A stretch of 38,583 nucleotides of DNA. Origin: Mariniblastus sp. (GTDB lineage Bacteria > Planctomycetota > Planctomycetia > Pirellulales > Pirellulaceae). The stretch covers positions 1 to 38,583 of the forward strand of contig JAPKBL010000043.1 of the NCBI GenBank assembly GCA_028823415.1. The letters run 5' to 3'. Under the pieces are notes generated by a model. It did not search any database. It worked only from the letters and a program-made list of their open reading frames with translations, and was not told where the DNA came from. Positions 1-9,501 of the stretch are shown here, piece after piece. Made by a program: the position numbers and the translations under genes. Position 1 is the first letter of the stretch. The number at the start of each line of letters is the position of its first letter.

Positions 1-42
1 CAAAAAGCTAATCGCAAAAAGCTAATCGCAAAAAGCTAATCG
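1..42. repeat. Three perfect tandem copies of a 14-bp unit
   Basis: The unit CAAAAAGCTAATCG is present three times head to tail at 1-14, 15-28 and 29-42 with no mismatch. The array breaks off at TTAAGC. It touches the left window edge, so more copies may lie upstream. The copies abut directly with no spacers. Confidence 0.95.
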
Positions 43-353
43 TTAAGCTTTCCCTGTTCGGACTATCCTTTAAATTCGGCTTTCGCGGAAAAACCAAAGG
101 TTTTTCTCAAATTACGCTGCCATGGCGCCAATTTTTTCCTGCAAGTTCGTTTCGGCACGCAGCCTCAATCAGACAATACCGATATTAGAACTGTGCAATT
201 GCGGTTACTGCAACTTGCCTGACGGCTACATGGAGCGTGTAAACTTGCTCTGTTAAGCCGACCTTGATCGAAAGCCAGCCAACATATGCATCTCCGATGC
301 AATGATCGGCACACGGTGAAGGTGAAATCGGACCCACAAACCGGAGTAAAGTG
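43..353. other. Intergenic region before the first gene
   Basis: No convincing coding frame was found here. The region contains one terminator-like hairpin at 88-106, listed separately. Immediately before the gene at 354 it has a GGAG Shine-Dalgarno at 343-346. Nothing else was recognised. Confidence 0.5.
88..106. terminator. Short A/T-flanked hairpin, possible terminator
   Basis: GAAAAACC (88-95) and GGTTTTTC (99-106) form a perfect 8-bp stem around an AAA loop. The A-tract and T-tract lie inside the stem, which suits an intrinsic terminator readable from either side. It may end a gene that lies left of the window. No separate U-run follows, so the call is moderate. Confidence 0.4.
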
Positions 354-1097
354 ATGCGAAACATTAAGTCTTTAATCACAATCACCATTGTATCCTTAGC
401 ACTGATAAGCCAAGCCGATGCGCAGGTAAATCCAACGTATACATCTGTCATTAATTATACCCAACCTCGATCCACACCAGAGCTGATCGCAGTTGAGCAA
501 GACGAGGTCAACCCTGGAATACCTTGCGAAGCAGGCGCCCTTAGTGACGCCCGCACCAGACCAAGTTTTGGAAGTGGAAAGCACATGGAGCGTTGGAAGA
601 AAGTTCACGCCAAAGCAAAGGAACACGCAGCCACAGTGACGGCACGCAACAGCGCCTGGCCGAAACCTTTTGACTGTGCCGACCGTCAACTTTACACTTC
701 GATGTGGAAGCCCATGATCGATAAGGGATTCGAAGAGCAATGCGTGCTTACATCTAATCATTTCGATCCACTGACCAGCCAACTGAATACGTATGGCAAC
801 CACACCGTTGCGGGCATTATGAACAACATGCCAAAAGCGCGACGCACGGTCTTCATCCATCGGGATACTGATGCACAGCTCAACCAACAGCGAATGAGTA
901 TGGTCAAGAAAACCATCAGCACATTCTACGGAACCGACAAATTGGCAAAGATCGAATTTTCAAACGAGCTGCCGGTAAAGCTCCGTGGATCCGAAGCTGA
1001 GAAAATTACCGAACTGTGGTACGCGGGCAAGCCGTCTCCGACGATTCCAGTAGCGGCGGGCACCGAATCTCTCAATGCAACGGTAACCAACAACTAG
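354..1097 (+). CDS. Small secreted protein with WPxPF...DRQ motif, planctomycete type
   Basis: The product is 247 residues if started at ATG 354. GGAG at 343-346 lies 7 nt upstream of it, better than the GTG at 351. Residues 1-23 form a signal peptide with a hydrophobic core ending in SQADAQ, so the protein is probably exported. The mature part has the conserved-looking string WPKPFDCADRQ near residue 102, then a FDPLTSQLNTYG segment, a run with RRTVFIHRD, and a low-complexity tail. I recognise this layout as a secreted family common in planctomycetes with no known function. No enzyme motif is visible. An intrinsic hairpin follows 50 nt after the stop. It is likely monocistronic. Function is not assigned. 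Confidence 0.8.
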   Translation: MRNIKSLITITIVSLALISQADAQVNPTYTSVINYTQPRSTPELIAVEQDEVNPGIPCEAGALSDARTRPSFGSGKHMERWKKVHAKAKEHAATVTARNSAWPKPFDCADRQLYTSMWKPMIDKGFEEQCVLTSNHFDPLTSQLNTYGNHTVAGIMNNMPKARRTVFIHRDTDAQLNQQRMSMVKKTISTFYGTDKLAKIEFSNELPVKLRGSEAEKITELWYAGKPSPTIPVAAGTESLNATVTNN

Positions 1098-1147
1098 TCA
1101 ATCGAACATTGCCTATGATTGACGGACTGGCCGTCTCTCCCTTATAA

Positions 1148-1183
1148 AAAATGAGCCTGGCGACCTGTTGCTAGGCTCATTTT
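1148..1183. terminator. Strong 11-bp hairpin terminator, probably bidirectional
   Basis: AAAATGAGCCT (1148-1158) and AGGCTCATTTT (1173-1183) pair perfectly around a 14-nt loop. The T-rich 3' arm terminates plus-strand transcription from the gene at 354. On the minus strand the stem runs into six T residues, so it could also stop antisense transcripts. Confidence 0.85.
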
Positions 1184-1246
1184 CATTTAGGTATACGTTA
1201 TCGCTCGCTTTTAATTCAAAAAGCCCAGAGGCACCGACTCGGACTA

Positions 1247-1414
1247 ATGGATAAAAAAACCAAAAAGAAACTCGAAATTCTTCGCCAACGTGTTGAGAAA
1301 ACGCAGAAAATCCTTGCTTCCGCGAGGGAGCAAACAGACGAGGCTGATGAAGTCGAAAAGATTGAGCAGCAGATCTCTGATATGAAATTAGAAATCTCAA
1401 ATTTAAAAAAATAA
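1247..1414 (+). CDS. 55-residue lysine-rich coiled-coil protein
   Basis: ATG at 1247 opens a 55-codon frame ending in TAA at 1412-1414. The protein begins MDKKTKKKLEILRQRVEK and continues with heptad-like leucines, isoleucines and many K, E and Q residues to the end, so it should be one continuous helix or coiled coil. There is no signal peptide and no cysteine. It overlaps no other gene and lies between a terminator and truB, 91 nt upstream of the latter. A frame this biased toward charged helix residues is unlikely by chance. I recall similar short proteins in planctomycete genomes, but no function is known to me. No good Shine-Dalgarno is visible. Confidence 0.65.
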   Translation: MDKKTKKKLEILRQRVEKTQKILASAREQTDEADEVEKIEQQISDMKLEISNLKK

Positions 1415-1504
1415 GACCATTCCAACTCGATTTATTTCGACTTCTAAATTCTGAATTCTAAATTGCCACCCGTTTTATAAGATCCTTTGCAAACTCAATA
1501 TTAA

Positions 1505-2395
1505 GTGTTTGGCTTCCTCAACATCAATAAACCGCCACACGTCACCTCTCGCGGGGCCGTCAATGCGGTTCAGAAACTAATCAAACCGACACGAGTCGGC
1601 CACGCAGGAACGCTCGATCCATTAGCGACCGGTGTGCTCGTTCTCTGCATTGGGCCCGCAACGCGACTGACTCGCTTCATTCAGGATCAGCCCAAAGTCT
1701 ATTTGGCAGATTTCGAATTAGGAATCGTTTCAGACACAGAAGATCGGTATGGCGAGAAAACTGTCGTCCCCTCGGCACCGCAAATCTCAGCCGATCAATT
1801 GGCGGAGGTTCTTCCATTTTTCACCGGTGAAATTCTTCAAAGACCACCTGCGTTTTCTGCCTTAAAGCTACAAGGAAAACGGGCGTACACACTTGCAAGG
1901 CAAGGAAAAGATGTCCAACTCGCACCTCGGAAGATTCAGATTCACAATCTTCAGTTAGTTGATTTCTCTTATCCTAAATTTCGGCTTCGCATTCACTGCG
2001 GCAGCGGCACTTATGTCCGCTCGCTCGGTCGTGATATCGGAGAAAAATTAGGTTCCGGTGCGATCATGACGGCGCTGACGCGCGTCTCGATCGGTGATTT
2101 CCAGTTAGCCAACGCGATCTCTTTGGACGCCATCAATGAATCGAATTTAGACTCGATATTAATCAACGCTTCCCAACCGCTGAACCATCTAGAGTCCATT
2201 GAGATTCCGAAGAAAGAGATCGAACGATTTGCCAATGGCCATACTTGGTCGTTCGACACGGCCCCGCCATGGGACTTGGTCAAAGCCATTGACCCCGAAG
2301 GCCGTTTAGTCGCTATCCTTCAACGAAAGTCGGCCAAGCTATTTACGCCCTCCATTAATTTCGCGCATTATTGGGTAGAGCGCAAATCGAACTAA
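1505..2395 (+). CDS. truB: tRNA pseudouridine(55) synthase TruB
   Basis: TruB converts U55 of the tRNA T-loop to pseudouridine in the cytoplasm. The 296-residue product has the family hallmark GHAGTLDPLATGVL at residues 32-45, whose D38 is the expected catalytic aspartate. It also has RLTRFIQ, RPPAFSALKLQGKRAY and the CGSGTYVRSLGRDIGEKLG motif of the active-site cleft. The start is a GTG at 1505. It is followed directly by MFGFLNINKP-type sequence, the usual TruB N-terminus, so no upstream extension is needed. Length is typical. It is separate from the usual rbfA-truB-rpsO cluster, in line with the scattered gene order of this phylum. Confidence 0.95.
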   Translation: MFGFLNINKPPHVTSRGAVNAVQKLIKPTRVGHAGTLDPLATGVLVLCIGPATRLTRFIQDQPKVYLADFELGIVSDTEDRYGEKTVVPSAPQISADQLAEVLPFFTGEILQRPPAFSALKLQGKRAYTLARQGKDVQLAPRKIQIHNLQLVDFSYPKFRLRIHCGSGTYVRSLGRDIGEKLGSGAIMTALTRVSIGDFQLANAISLDAINESNLDSILINASQPLNHLESIEIPKKEIERFANGHTWSFDTAPPWDLVKAIDPEGRLVAILQRKSAKLFTPSINFAHYWVERKSN

Positions 2396-2564
2396 TCCCG
2401 GCTAACCGGCCGGTCGTCTGAAGCAGGTATTGCAAATTGCGCCTTCCTCAGGCCTCCTCCCAACCAAGCGTTCGATCTACTAAAGCATTTCACGAAGCCC
2501 GAAACAATAATAATATTTATTCAATCTTCCGCGATCTTTTCCGGCCTTCTTATCATCCCCGCGG

Positions 2565-2593
2565 TTGACAGTAAATTACGGAATCTCGACAAT
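2565..2593 (+). promoter_or_regulatory. Likely sigma70-type promoter of acnA
   Basis: A perfect TTGACA (2565-2570) is followed after 17 bp by GACAAT (2588-2593), a 4/6 match to TATAAT. The acnA ATG lies 35 nt downstream. The -10 overlaps a perfect 10-bp palindrome, ACAATATTGT (2589-2598), which could be an operator. This is inferred from consensus only. Confidence 0.5.
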
Positions 2594-2628
2594 ATTGTTC
2601 GATAAGACATCATCTAACAGGCCAAATA

Positions 2629-5331
2629 ATGAGCTCAAAATTTAACGCGTTCGGTGCCCGAGACACTTTTCAAACTGGCGGCCAAGACGTTGGTATTTTT
2701 CGATTATCAACGCTTCAAGATCAAGGCATTGGTCAAATAGACCGCCTGCCCTACTCCATCCGTGTTCTTCTCGAGTCGGTGCTCCGAAATTGCGATGGAT
2801 TTACTGTCCATGAGCAGGACGTCCACAGCTTGGCGACCTGGAATGCCGAAGCACCCGCGAAAGTTGAAATCCCTTACAAACCAGCGAGGGTTGTTCTCCA
2901 AGATTTCACCGGCGTGCCCGCAGTTGTCGACCTCGCAGCGATGAGATCCGCCATGGCTCGCCTCGGTGGCGACCCGAAAAAAATCAATCCTCTGATCCCT
3001 GTCGATTTGGTCATTGACCATAGTGTTCAAGTCGACCAATTCGGCAGCGACGCCGCACTCGACTTAAACGTCGAACTTGAGTTCAAGCGCAATCGGGAAC
3101 GGTATGAATTCCTGCGCTGGGGCCAAAAAGCGTTCGACAATTTTCGCGTGGTGCCACCTAACGTCGGGATTGTCCATCAGGTCAACCTCGAATTTCTAGC
3201 CAAAGGTGTATTTACCCGGGAAGACGAAGCTGGTTTAGTCGCCCTGCCGGATACGCTCGTTGGAACGGATAGTCACACGACCATGATCAACGGGCTGGGC
3301 GTGCTCGGTTGGGGCGTTGGCGGAATCGAGGCCGAAGCCGCAATGCTGGGTCAGCCAATCTATATGCTTCTACCCGAAGTGGTTGGTTTCGAGCTGGTTG
3401 GACAAATTCCTGCCGGCACAACCGCGACCGACCTTGTACTGACCGCTACCGAGCAACTAAGAGCTGCGGGAGTCGTTGGGAAATTTGTCGAGTTCTTTGG
3501 AGAAGGGGTTGCGACGATGTCTCTCGCCGATCGCGCAACGCTCGCCAACATGGCTCCCGAATACGGTGCAACGATGGGCTTTTTCCCAGTGGACCATGTT
3601 ACACTCGACTACATGCGAAGAACCGGACGTAGCGAATCAGAAGTTGAGCTCGTGGAACGGTACACAAAAGAACAAGGATTATTCAAAACTGCAGACGCGC
3701 CTCAGCCTAATTTCACGAGGACGCTTAAATTAGACATGGCGTCTGTTGAGCCCTCTTTGGCAGGCCCCAAACGTCCTCAGGATAGAATCACCCTGTCGGC
3801 GATGAAACAGTCATTCAATGATTCGCTACAAGCACCGGTTGGCCATTCCGGATTTGGACTCAACCCATCTGACCTAGGTCGCAGTGCAACGGTTGCAAAC
3901 AGTGAAGAATCGTCCGAAATATCCCACGGAGCGGTCGTCATTGCAGCCATCACAAGCTGCACCAATACCAGTAACCCCTCGGTGATGATTGCAGCGGGAC
4001 TCTTGGCTCAAAAGGCCGCCGCACTGGGCTTGAAAGTGCCACAGCATGTAAAGACGAGCTTGGCTCCTGGCTCGAGAGTTGTCACAGACTACCTTGATCA
4101 AGCCGGACTCACTGAATCGCTGAAGTCCCTTGGATTCCATACCGTCGGTTATGGTTGCACATCGTGCATCGGCAATAGTGGCCCCCTACCCGAACCCGTC
4201 GCTAGTGCCATCACCACCGGCGAGTTAGTCGCCTCGAGTGTTCTCAGCGGTAATCGAAACTTCGAAGGCCGAGTCAACCCGATGACAAAAGCAAACTATC
4301 TCGCAAGCCCACCCTTAGTCGTCGCTTACGCACTGGCTGGAACGACAGACATCGATTTGGTCAACGAACCACTTGGCTCAGGAGACGATGGCGACGTCTT
4401 TCTCAAAGATGTCTGGCCCTCGCATGAAGAGGTGAGCAGCGTTATGGAGGCCAACGTTACCGCAGAAATGTTCCAGAAACAGTATTCCAACGTATTTGAT
4501 TCGAACGAAATGTGGAATCGCATTGAAACCGGTGATGGAGACTTATACGCATGGTCATCGGAAAGCACGTACATTCAGGAGCCACCCTTTCTCGCTCAAA
4601 TGACGCCGGAAGTATCCATCATCACCCCCATCATGGGTGCTCGCTGCTTAGCATTGTTAGGAGATTCAGTAACCACCGATCATATTTCTCCGGCTGGTGC
4701 GATTGCCAAAGATGGCCCCGCGGGACTTTATCTACAGGATAATAATGTGCAACCCCGTGATTTCAATAGCTACGGGTCGCGCCGCGGTAACGACCGCGTC
4801 ATGGTTCGTGGGACGTTTGCTAATATTAGAATTCGCAATCACCTCGCTCCTGGAACCGAGGGGGGCGTGACGACCTACGTGCCAACGGATGAACCAATGT
4901 CAATCTACGACGCTTCGATGAAATATCAGGAAAGTGGAACCCCATTGGTCGTCCTGGCAGGAACTGAGTACGGCACCGGCAGTAGTCGAGACTGGGCAGC
5001 CAAAGGCACAATGATGCTTGGCGTGCAAGCTGTCATTGCCGCGTCGTACGAGCGAATCCATCGCAGCAACCTCGTCGGCATGGGAATTCTTCCACTCGAA
5101 TTCGCCGATGGGAACAACTGGAAAGCCTTGGGTCTCAACGGGAAAGAGACATTCGACATTCCTTCACTCAACGACGCACTGGAACCTCGCTCAACAATCA
5201 AAGTCGTCGTTACCAAGGATGACGGATGCAAAGTGGAATTCGATGCAACCGTTAGAATCGATACCCCCGTGGAAATGGACTACTATCGAAATGGGGGAAT
5301 TCTCCAAACTGTGCTGCGAAATCTTTTATAA
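2629..5331 (+). CDS. acnA: Aconitate hydratase (AcnA/IRP-type)
   Basis: This TCA-cycle enzyme isomerises citrate to isocitrate in the cytoplasm using a [4Fe-4S] cluster. The 900-residue product matches the AcnA/IRP1 family in length. The three cluster ligands are visible: C444 in [11 protein letters not shown], and C510 and C513 in [14 protein letters not shown]. Their spacing (66 and 3) equals that of E. coli AcnA. Further family motifs are [27 protein letters not shown] near residue 210, [15 protein letters not shown], and the swivel-domain [12 protein letters not shown] near residue 785. Bacterial IRP-type aconitases can also bind mRNA when they lose the cluster. That is family knowledge and not shown here. 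It has its own promoter upstream and is flanked by unrelated genes. Confidence 0.97.
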   Translation: MSSKFNAFGARDTFQTGGQDVGIFRLSTLQDQGIGQIDRLPYSIRVLLESVLRNCDGFTVHEQDVHSLATWNAEAPAKVEIPYKPARVVLQDFTGVPAVVDLAAMRSAMARLGGDPKKINPLIPVDLVIDHSVQVDQFGSDAALDLNVELEFKRNRERYEFLRWGQKAFDNFRVVPPNVGIVHQVNLEFLAKGVFTREDEAGLVALPDTLVGTDSHTTMINGLGVLGWGVGGIEAEAAMLGQPIYMLLPEVVGFELVGQIPAGTTATDLVLTATEQLRAAGVVGKFVEFFGEGVATMSLADRATLANMAPEYGATMGFFPVDHVTLDYMRRTGRSESEVELVERYTKEQGLFKTADAPQPNFTRTLKLDMASVEPSLAGPKRPQDRITLSAMKQSFNDSLQAPVGHSGFGLNPSDLGRSATVANSEESSEISHGAVVIAAITSCTNTSNPSVMIAAGLLAQKAAALGLKVPQHVKTSLAPGSRVVTDYLDQAGLTESLKSLGFHTVGYGCTSCIGNSGPLPEPVASAITTGELVASSVLSGNRNFEGRVNPMTKANYLASPPLVVAYALAGTTDIDLVNEPLGSGDDGDVFLKDVWPSHEEVSSVMEANVTAEMFQKQYSNVFDSNEMWNRIETGDGDLYAWSSESTYIQEPPFLAQMTPEVSIITPIMGARCLALLGDSVTTDHISPAGAIAKDGPAGLYLQDNNVQPRDFNSYGSRRGNDRVMVRGTFANIRIRNHLAPGTEGGVTTYVPTDEPMSIYDASMKYQESGTPLVVLAGTEYGTGSSRDWAAKGTMMLGVQAVIAASYERIHRSNLVGMGILPLEFADGNNWKALGLNGKETFDIPSLNDALEPRSTIKVVVTKDDGCKVEFDATVRIDTPVEMDYYRNGGILQTVLRNLL

Positions 5332-5482
5332 CTGAACACAGCACGACGGTATAAATCCCTCCAGAATCACGAGAGGAGTTTTGTCCGTCCAGTTACAAAT
5401 CAAAAAAACTTGAGTTAGATCCTTGAGTCAACTCTTGATTTTTTTTGGCTTGCCTACTAATGTTATTTATCTTGGTCCAAAA

Positions 5483-5532
5483 GAGTGTTTCCTTCAGGGG
5501 AAACTCTACTACGGAAGCATCCGTTCCCCCTG
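5483..5532 (+). other. Two mutually exclusive hairpins in the acnA downstream region
   Basis: Within the 298-nt gap after acnA, GAG(TG)TTTCC at 5483-5492 can pair with GGAAACTC at 5499-5506. Alternatively CAGGGGAA (5495-5502) can pair with TTCCCC(C)TG (5524-5532), enclosing a small CGGA-AGCA-TCCG hairpin (5512-5523). The two share bases 5499-5502, as in an attenuator-type switch. No U-run follows, so a role is not shown. The rest of the gap shows nothing clear. Confidence 0.3.
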
Positions 5533-5629
5533 GGGCAAGTTAGCTTTTCAGCGGCCTCATCAAGAAATTTTAAGAAGACCATTATTTGCTCGCGAGTACG
5601 AGCCAACATCCGCGGTTCGTTAGAGATTC

Positions 5630-5896
5630 ATGAACAGTCCAACTTCGCCAAATCCTGAACCACGTCCTCGCAAGCGGCTTCATTGTTTTCATTGCAATCG
5701 CACCGAGGGGCATTTCCTCGCCCACAAAAACCGTTGGTTTTATTCTTATTTATTAGGGCTCACCCTCGGCCTGGTCTCACTTATCGGGCCATTCCGTTGC
5801 CAATGTTGCGGTGAACAACGATTGCTTTGCAGCAACCGGTTACACCCTCGATCTTGGTTACAATCGCAGATTTTCCGAAAGATCATTAACAAATAG
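5630..5896 (+). CDS. Small membrane protein with two Cys pairs
   Basis: This 88-residue frame has CFHC near residue 19, a hydrophobic stretch (FYSYLLGLTLGLVSLIGPF, about residues 37-55) and then CQCC (58-61) with a nearby GEQRLLCSN. A CxxC pair, one membrane segment and a second Cys pair suggest a metal-binding or zinc-ribbon-like membrane protein. I recall short planctomycete proteins of this shape but know no function. The start is ATG 5630 with no strong Shine-Dalgarno. It sits convergent to valS, with stops about 110 nt apart. The non-random residue pattern argues for a real gene, but it could be a chance frame. Confidence 0.55.
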   Translation: MNSPTSPNPEPRPRKRLHCFHCNRTEGHFLAHKNRWFYSYLLGLTLGLVSLIGPFRCQCCGEQRLLCSNRLHPRSWLQSQIFRKIINK

Positions 5897-6002
5897 CTGA
5901 CGTTCAACCTCGGAATTCACGATCGGGCTGATTTTACCCAAGCGTTTTTCCCAAAAAACGGGACCGACGAAAGTCGCTGTCGCTCGAATCACGACCACGC
6001 GG

Positions 6003-9000
6003 TTAAAGCTTGGCAATCATTTTTTGTAACGACTCAGCAATCGTTGCAAGTTGGCTTTCCGCTTGCCGGAGACCATTTCGTATCTCGTCCGCTAAGTCAG
6101 GTTTGGCTGCAACGAATTTTTCATTTGCCAACTGCCTTTGCTTGCTTGAAATACTCTTTTCAAAATTTGCCTTTTCCTTTTCCAATCGCTTCACTTCCGC
6201 TTCAATATCGATCAAGCCATCGAGGTCGACGTAGATCTCCATATCGGCCGTCGTTCGGGTCGCGCTCGTTTCGGGAGCTTCCGCTGATGGCCCCAGTTCA
6301 ATCAACTCAGAATTTGCCATCCGGCTAAAGTAAACACCCAGGGGCCGAAGTAAATCGGCAATGTCCGCCGTGCATTTGATTGAAAATTTAACCTTCTTCT
6401 TATTCCCAATATTTTGTGAATTCCGAATCTCCCTCAAATCGCCCAGCGCCGCCTGATAAAGCGCAAACTGATTTTCGATCGCATCGTCCTGCCAAGTTGG
6501 ATTCAGCTGAGGCCAAGCCGCGTTAATTAAACAGGGATTGGCTGTTTCAATTTCGTCCCAACCTCTTTGGGGACAGATACGAGCCAGGTTTTGCCAGATT
6601 TCCTCGGTGATGAATGGCATGACCGGATGTAAAAGCCTTAACAGGCAATCCAATGAGTAGGCTAACATTCTCTGGGCATGCGGGCGTTTCTCTTCATCCG
6701 CAAACCGGTCTTTCAACATCTCGACGTAGAAACTGCAGAACTGGTGCCATGCAAATTCATACAATTCTCGCGTGGCGTCGGCATACTTAAAGTCCTCAAG
6801 ATACGAAGTTACATTTCTCGAGACTGTCGTCAGACGGCTTAACATCCAACGATCTTCCACTGTCAGCTCGTCTTCGGCAATTGGCGCCGCGACATACCCC
6901 TCAAGATTCAGCATCGCAAACCTAGAAGCATTCCAGAGCTTATTTACAAAATTTCGCGCCGTCTCAAAACGCTCACTAATAACGCCGCCTTTCTCAAGAC
7001 GCTTATCCTCTTCGGTTTCTGCCCATTGCGTGGAGAATTCTTTTTTACAACCAGGGCACGCTACCTTGGGTAGCACTCGGTTCTTTTTAGTTTGATCAAA
7101 AGAGTGCTGACAATGTGGACATTCAAACTGAACCGGCAACCGTACATCCTGCGTTTCGGTGCAGAGATGAGCCATCCCGAACCTCAAGGCATCGGCACCG
7201 AATTTAGAAATAACATCTAAAGGGTCAATGCCATTTCCCTTTGACTTGGACATGGTCTCGCCAAATCCATCTTGAATTTTCGGATGAATATACACCTTTT
7301 CGAACGGCACCTCGCCGCAGTTATTTAATCCCATCAATACCATCCGAGCGACCCATAGGGAAATGATATCGCGACTGGTAATCAAAGTACTCGTGGGGTA
7401 GAAGCAAGCTAGTTCCGGCGTCTTTTCGGGCCATCCGAGGGTAGAGTGTGGCCACAACGCTGAGCTGAACCAGGTGTCCAAAACATCCTCTTCCCGCTTC
7501 AATCCCAATTCTTCCAGAGCCTTTTCAAAATCCTCACACCCGGATTGAACGCAAACGTGAAGCGAAGCAAAGGGGAGCTCTAATTTAGCCCGTTTAGCGG
7601 CATCGGTCTCTTCACAAGGCTCCAACTGAATGGCTGCGACCGTTTTCTCGAACCCGGGAAGTGAGAGAATTGTATCGGTCAATGGCTGAACATCTCCCTC
7701 GGACTCACAAGCTTTTGTCCAAACCGGAATTTGATGCCCCCACCACAACTGACGGGAAACTGGCCAATCGCGTTTCTCCCCGAGCCAATCGAGATAACCG
7801 CGTTCGTATCGACTGGGGGTAATCGAGACCCTCCCATCGACCACCGCATCGATCGCTGACTGTGACAGTTTGCCCATCGAGACAAACCACTGATCGGCTA
7901 AATAAGGTTCGATTGGTGTTTTACTTCGATCCGATTGAGGCAGTTCAATTTCACGATCCTCGACGGTCTCCAACAGTTGAAGCGCGTCCAGCTCCTCGAC
8001 AACTTTCTTGCGAGCCTGCTTCATCGTAAGTCCGGCATAGACTCCAGTTTCGACATTAAGCGTTCCGTCCCGATTCATAATGTTGATCATGGGCAAGTCA
8101 CATCGCTTCGCAACTTCGTAATCATTAGGGTCGTGAGCGGGTGTAATTTTCACACACCCTGCCCCCAACTCTGGTTTCGCCCACACGTCGCACACCAAGG
8201 GAATCTCTCGATTCATCAGCGGTAACATCAGCCTTCGGCCATCGGAGGCCATATCGCGTAACTGCTCAAGTTTGGGCAGCATCAGCTCGCGCCGCGCCGC
8301 CAAAGCATCCAACTGCGCCTCAACGACCGATTTCTCAGCTTCAGAACTCTTTTTTAATTTCTCTCTAAGCTCCGAAGCGACCCGATCAAGTGCCTTATCG
8401 GGTTCTGGATGCACAGCCACCGCAGTATCCCCGAGCATCGTCTCTGGCCTGGTCGTGGCCACAATGACGTAATCTGGCTCTCCTGGTTTGGGATCAATGA
8501 CTGGGTATTTAAAATGCCAAAACTGACCCTTGACGGTTTTCGAAAAAACCTCGTCATCACTGACGGTTGTTTGCAAATAAGTATCCCAATTGACTAATCG
8601 CTTCCCTCGGTAGATCAACGACTTTTGGAACAAATCGAAAAAAGTATGCCGGACCGCCCGCGCGCAAACGTCATCCAACGTAAATCGCGTTCTCTTCCAG
8701 TCACAGCTCGACCCGATCTGCTTGAGCTGCCCAAGGATTCGCGTCTCATACTGATCTTTCCATTTCCAAATTCGCTCGACGAGAGCTTCCCGCCCTAGAT
8801 CATGACGCGTTTTCCCCTCATCCTCCTTCAAACGGCGCTCTACCACCGCTTGTGTGGCAATGCCGGCGTGATCGGTACCCGGCATCCAGAGTGCGTTGAA
8901 TCCCTGCATCCGTTTCATGCGAATCAGTGTGTCCTGAAGCGTGCTGTTTAAAGCATGCCCGAGATGCAGCGCTCCAGTGACATTTGGCGGTGGAATCACA

Positions 9001-9134
9001 ACCGTATAGGGCGGTTTCTCGGATTGCGGATCACCTTCAAAATAGCCTCCAGATTCCCACATTTGGAATATGCGATTTTGTGCCTCAGCAAAATCAAATC
9101 GGCTGGGAATATCGTGAGGATTAAAAGTAGTCAT
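6003..9134 (-). CDS. valS: Valyl-tRNA synthetase
   Basis: Class I aminoacyl-tRNA synthetase that charges tRNA-Val. ATG 9134 gives 1043 residues. A TTG at 9155 in the same frame would add seven residues of no family character. The HIGH box is HLGH (57-60) in PPNVTGALHLGHALN, and the KMSKS box is TMSKSKGNG near residue 630. The editing (CP1) domain shows TTRPETMLGDTAVAVHP. It is interrupted near residues 255-310 by a charged helical insert before LPLMNREIPLV. Near residues 670-700, after KMSKS, lies a four-cysteine ribbon (CPHC, then CPGC about 18 residues on) that standard bacterial ValRS lacks. The C-terminal 70 residues form the usual tRNA-binding coiled-coil arm. It stands alone and is convergent to the 5630 gene. 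Confidence 0.97.
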   Translation of the reverse strand: MTTFNPHDIPSRFDFAEAQNRIFQMWESGGYFEGDPQSEKPPYTVVIPPPNVTGALHLGHALNSTLQDTLIRMKRMQGFNALWMPGTDHAGIATQAVVERRLKEDEGKTRHDLGREALVERIWKWKDQYETRILGQLKQIGSSCDWKRTRFTLDDVCARAVRHTFFDLFQKSLIYRGKRLVNWDTYLQTTVSDDEVFSKTVKGQFWHFKYPVIDPKPGEPDYVIVATTRPETMLGDTAVAVHPEPDKALDRVASELREKLKKSSEAEKSVVEAQLDALAARRELMLPKLEQLRDMASDGRRLMLPLMNREIPLVCDVWAKPELGAGCVKITPAHDPNDYEVAKRCDLPMINIMNRDGTLNVETGVYAGLTMKQARKKVVEELDALQLLETVEDREIELPQSDRSKTPIEPYLADQWFVSMGKLSQSAIDAVVDGRVSITPSRYERGYLDWLGEKRDWPVSRQLWWGHQIPVWTKACESEGDVQPLTDTILSLPGFEKTVAAIQLEPCEETDAAKRAKLELPFASLHVCVQSGCEDFEKALEELGLKREEDVLDTWFSSALWPHSTLGWPEKTPELACFYPTSTLITSRDIISLWVARMVLMGLNNCGEVPFEKVYIHPKIQDGFGETMSKSKGNGIDPLDVISKFGADALRFGMAHLCTETQDVRLPVQFECPHCQHSFDQTKKNRVLPKVACPGCKKEFSTQWAETEEDKRLEKGGVISERFETARNFVNKLWNASRFAMLNLEGYVAAPIAEDELTVEDRWMLSRLTTVSRNVTSYLEDFKYADATRELYEFAWHQFCSFYVEMLKDRFADEEKRPHAQRMLAYSLDCLLRLLHPVMPFITEEIWQNLARICPQRGWDEIETANPCLINAAWPQLNPTWQDDAIENQFALYQAALGDLREIRNSQNIGNKKKVKFSIKCTADIADLLRPLGVYFSRMANSELIELGPSAEAPETSATRTTADMEIYVDLDGLIDIEAEVKRLEKEKANFEKSISSKQRQLANEKFVAAKPDLADEIRNGLRQAESQLATIAESLQKMIAKL

Positions 9135-9501
9135 CCGTTTAGGACCCTGAATCAAGTTTGTAATCTCGAGCTTCTAGCGAAGCACAGCTGGTGAATGGTG
9201 TAACTCAAGTTTATAGGCAAATTCACTAAATTCCCCAACCGGTTTCCTCGCCGCAATTCCCTAAAAAACATAGGAATTCACAACAACGCGTCGAGGCACG
9301 ACGTTTTTTCAGACCGCAGTCCCCTCAATCGCTGGTTCCCGACTAAATTACTGCCTCTCGATGAGCGCTTTCACCAATCGCGTCGGGGAATCGCTCTCTG
9401 ACTCCACTTCTTGATTCGCCAATGAAAATCACCGATGATTACCCCTGTGGAAGCCACGTAGGGCAAGCCAGTTACCTTTCCCAAACCAATTTGAGTTGGA
9501 T
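9135..9501. other. Divergent intergenic region between valS and the reductase gene
   Basis: This 367-nt region should carry the divergent promoters of valS (minus) and the gene at 9502 (plus). An imperfect inverted repeat, AATTCC(C)TA with TAGGAATT, lies at about 9257-9280. No clear -35/-10 pair, T-box leader or tRNA-like structure was recognised ahead of valS. Confidence 0.4.

Noticed and set aside
1-42. Possible CRISPR array.
   Set aside because: The 14-bp units abut directly without spacers and no cas gene is present.
3309-3632. 107-residue frame inside acnA.
   Set aside because: It is an alternate frame of a well-conserved aconitase region, with Arg-rich shadow composition.
5423-5623. 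66-residue plus-strand frame after acnA.
   Set aside because: It has no binding site and no family-like pattern, and it overlaps the competing hairpins.
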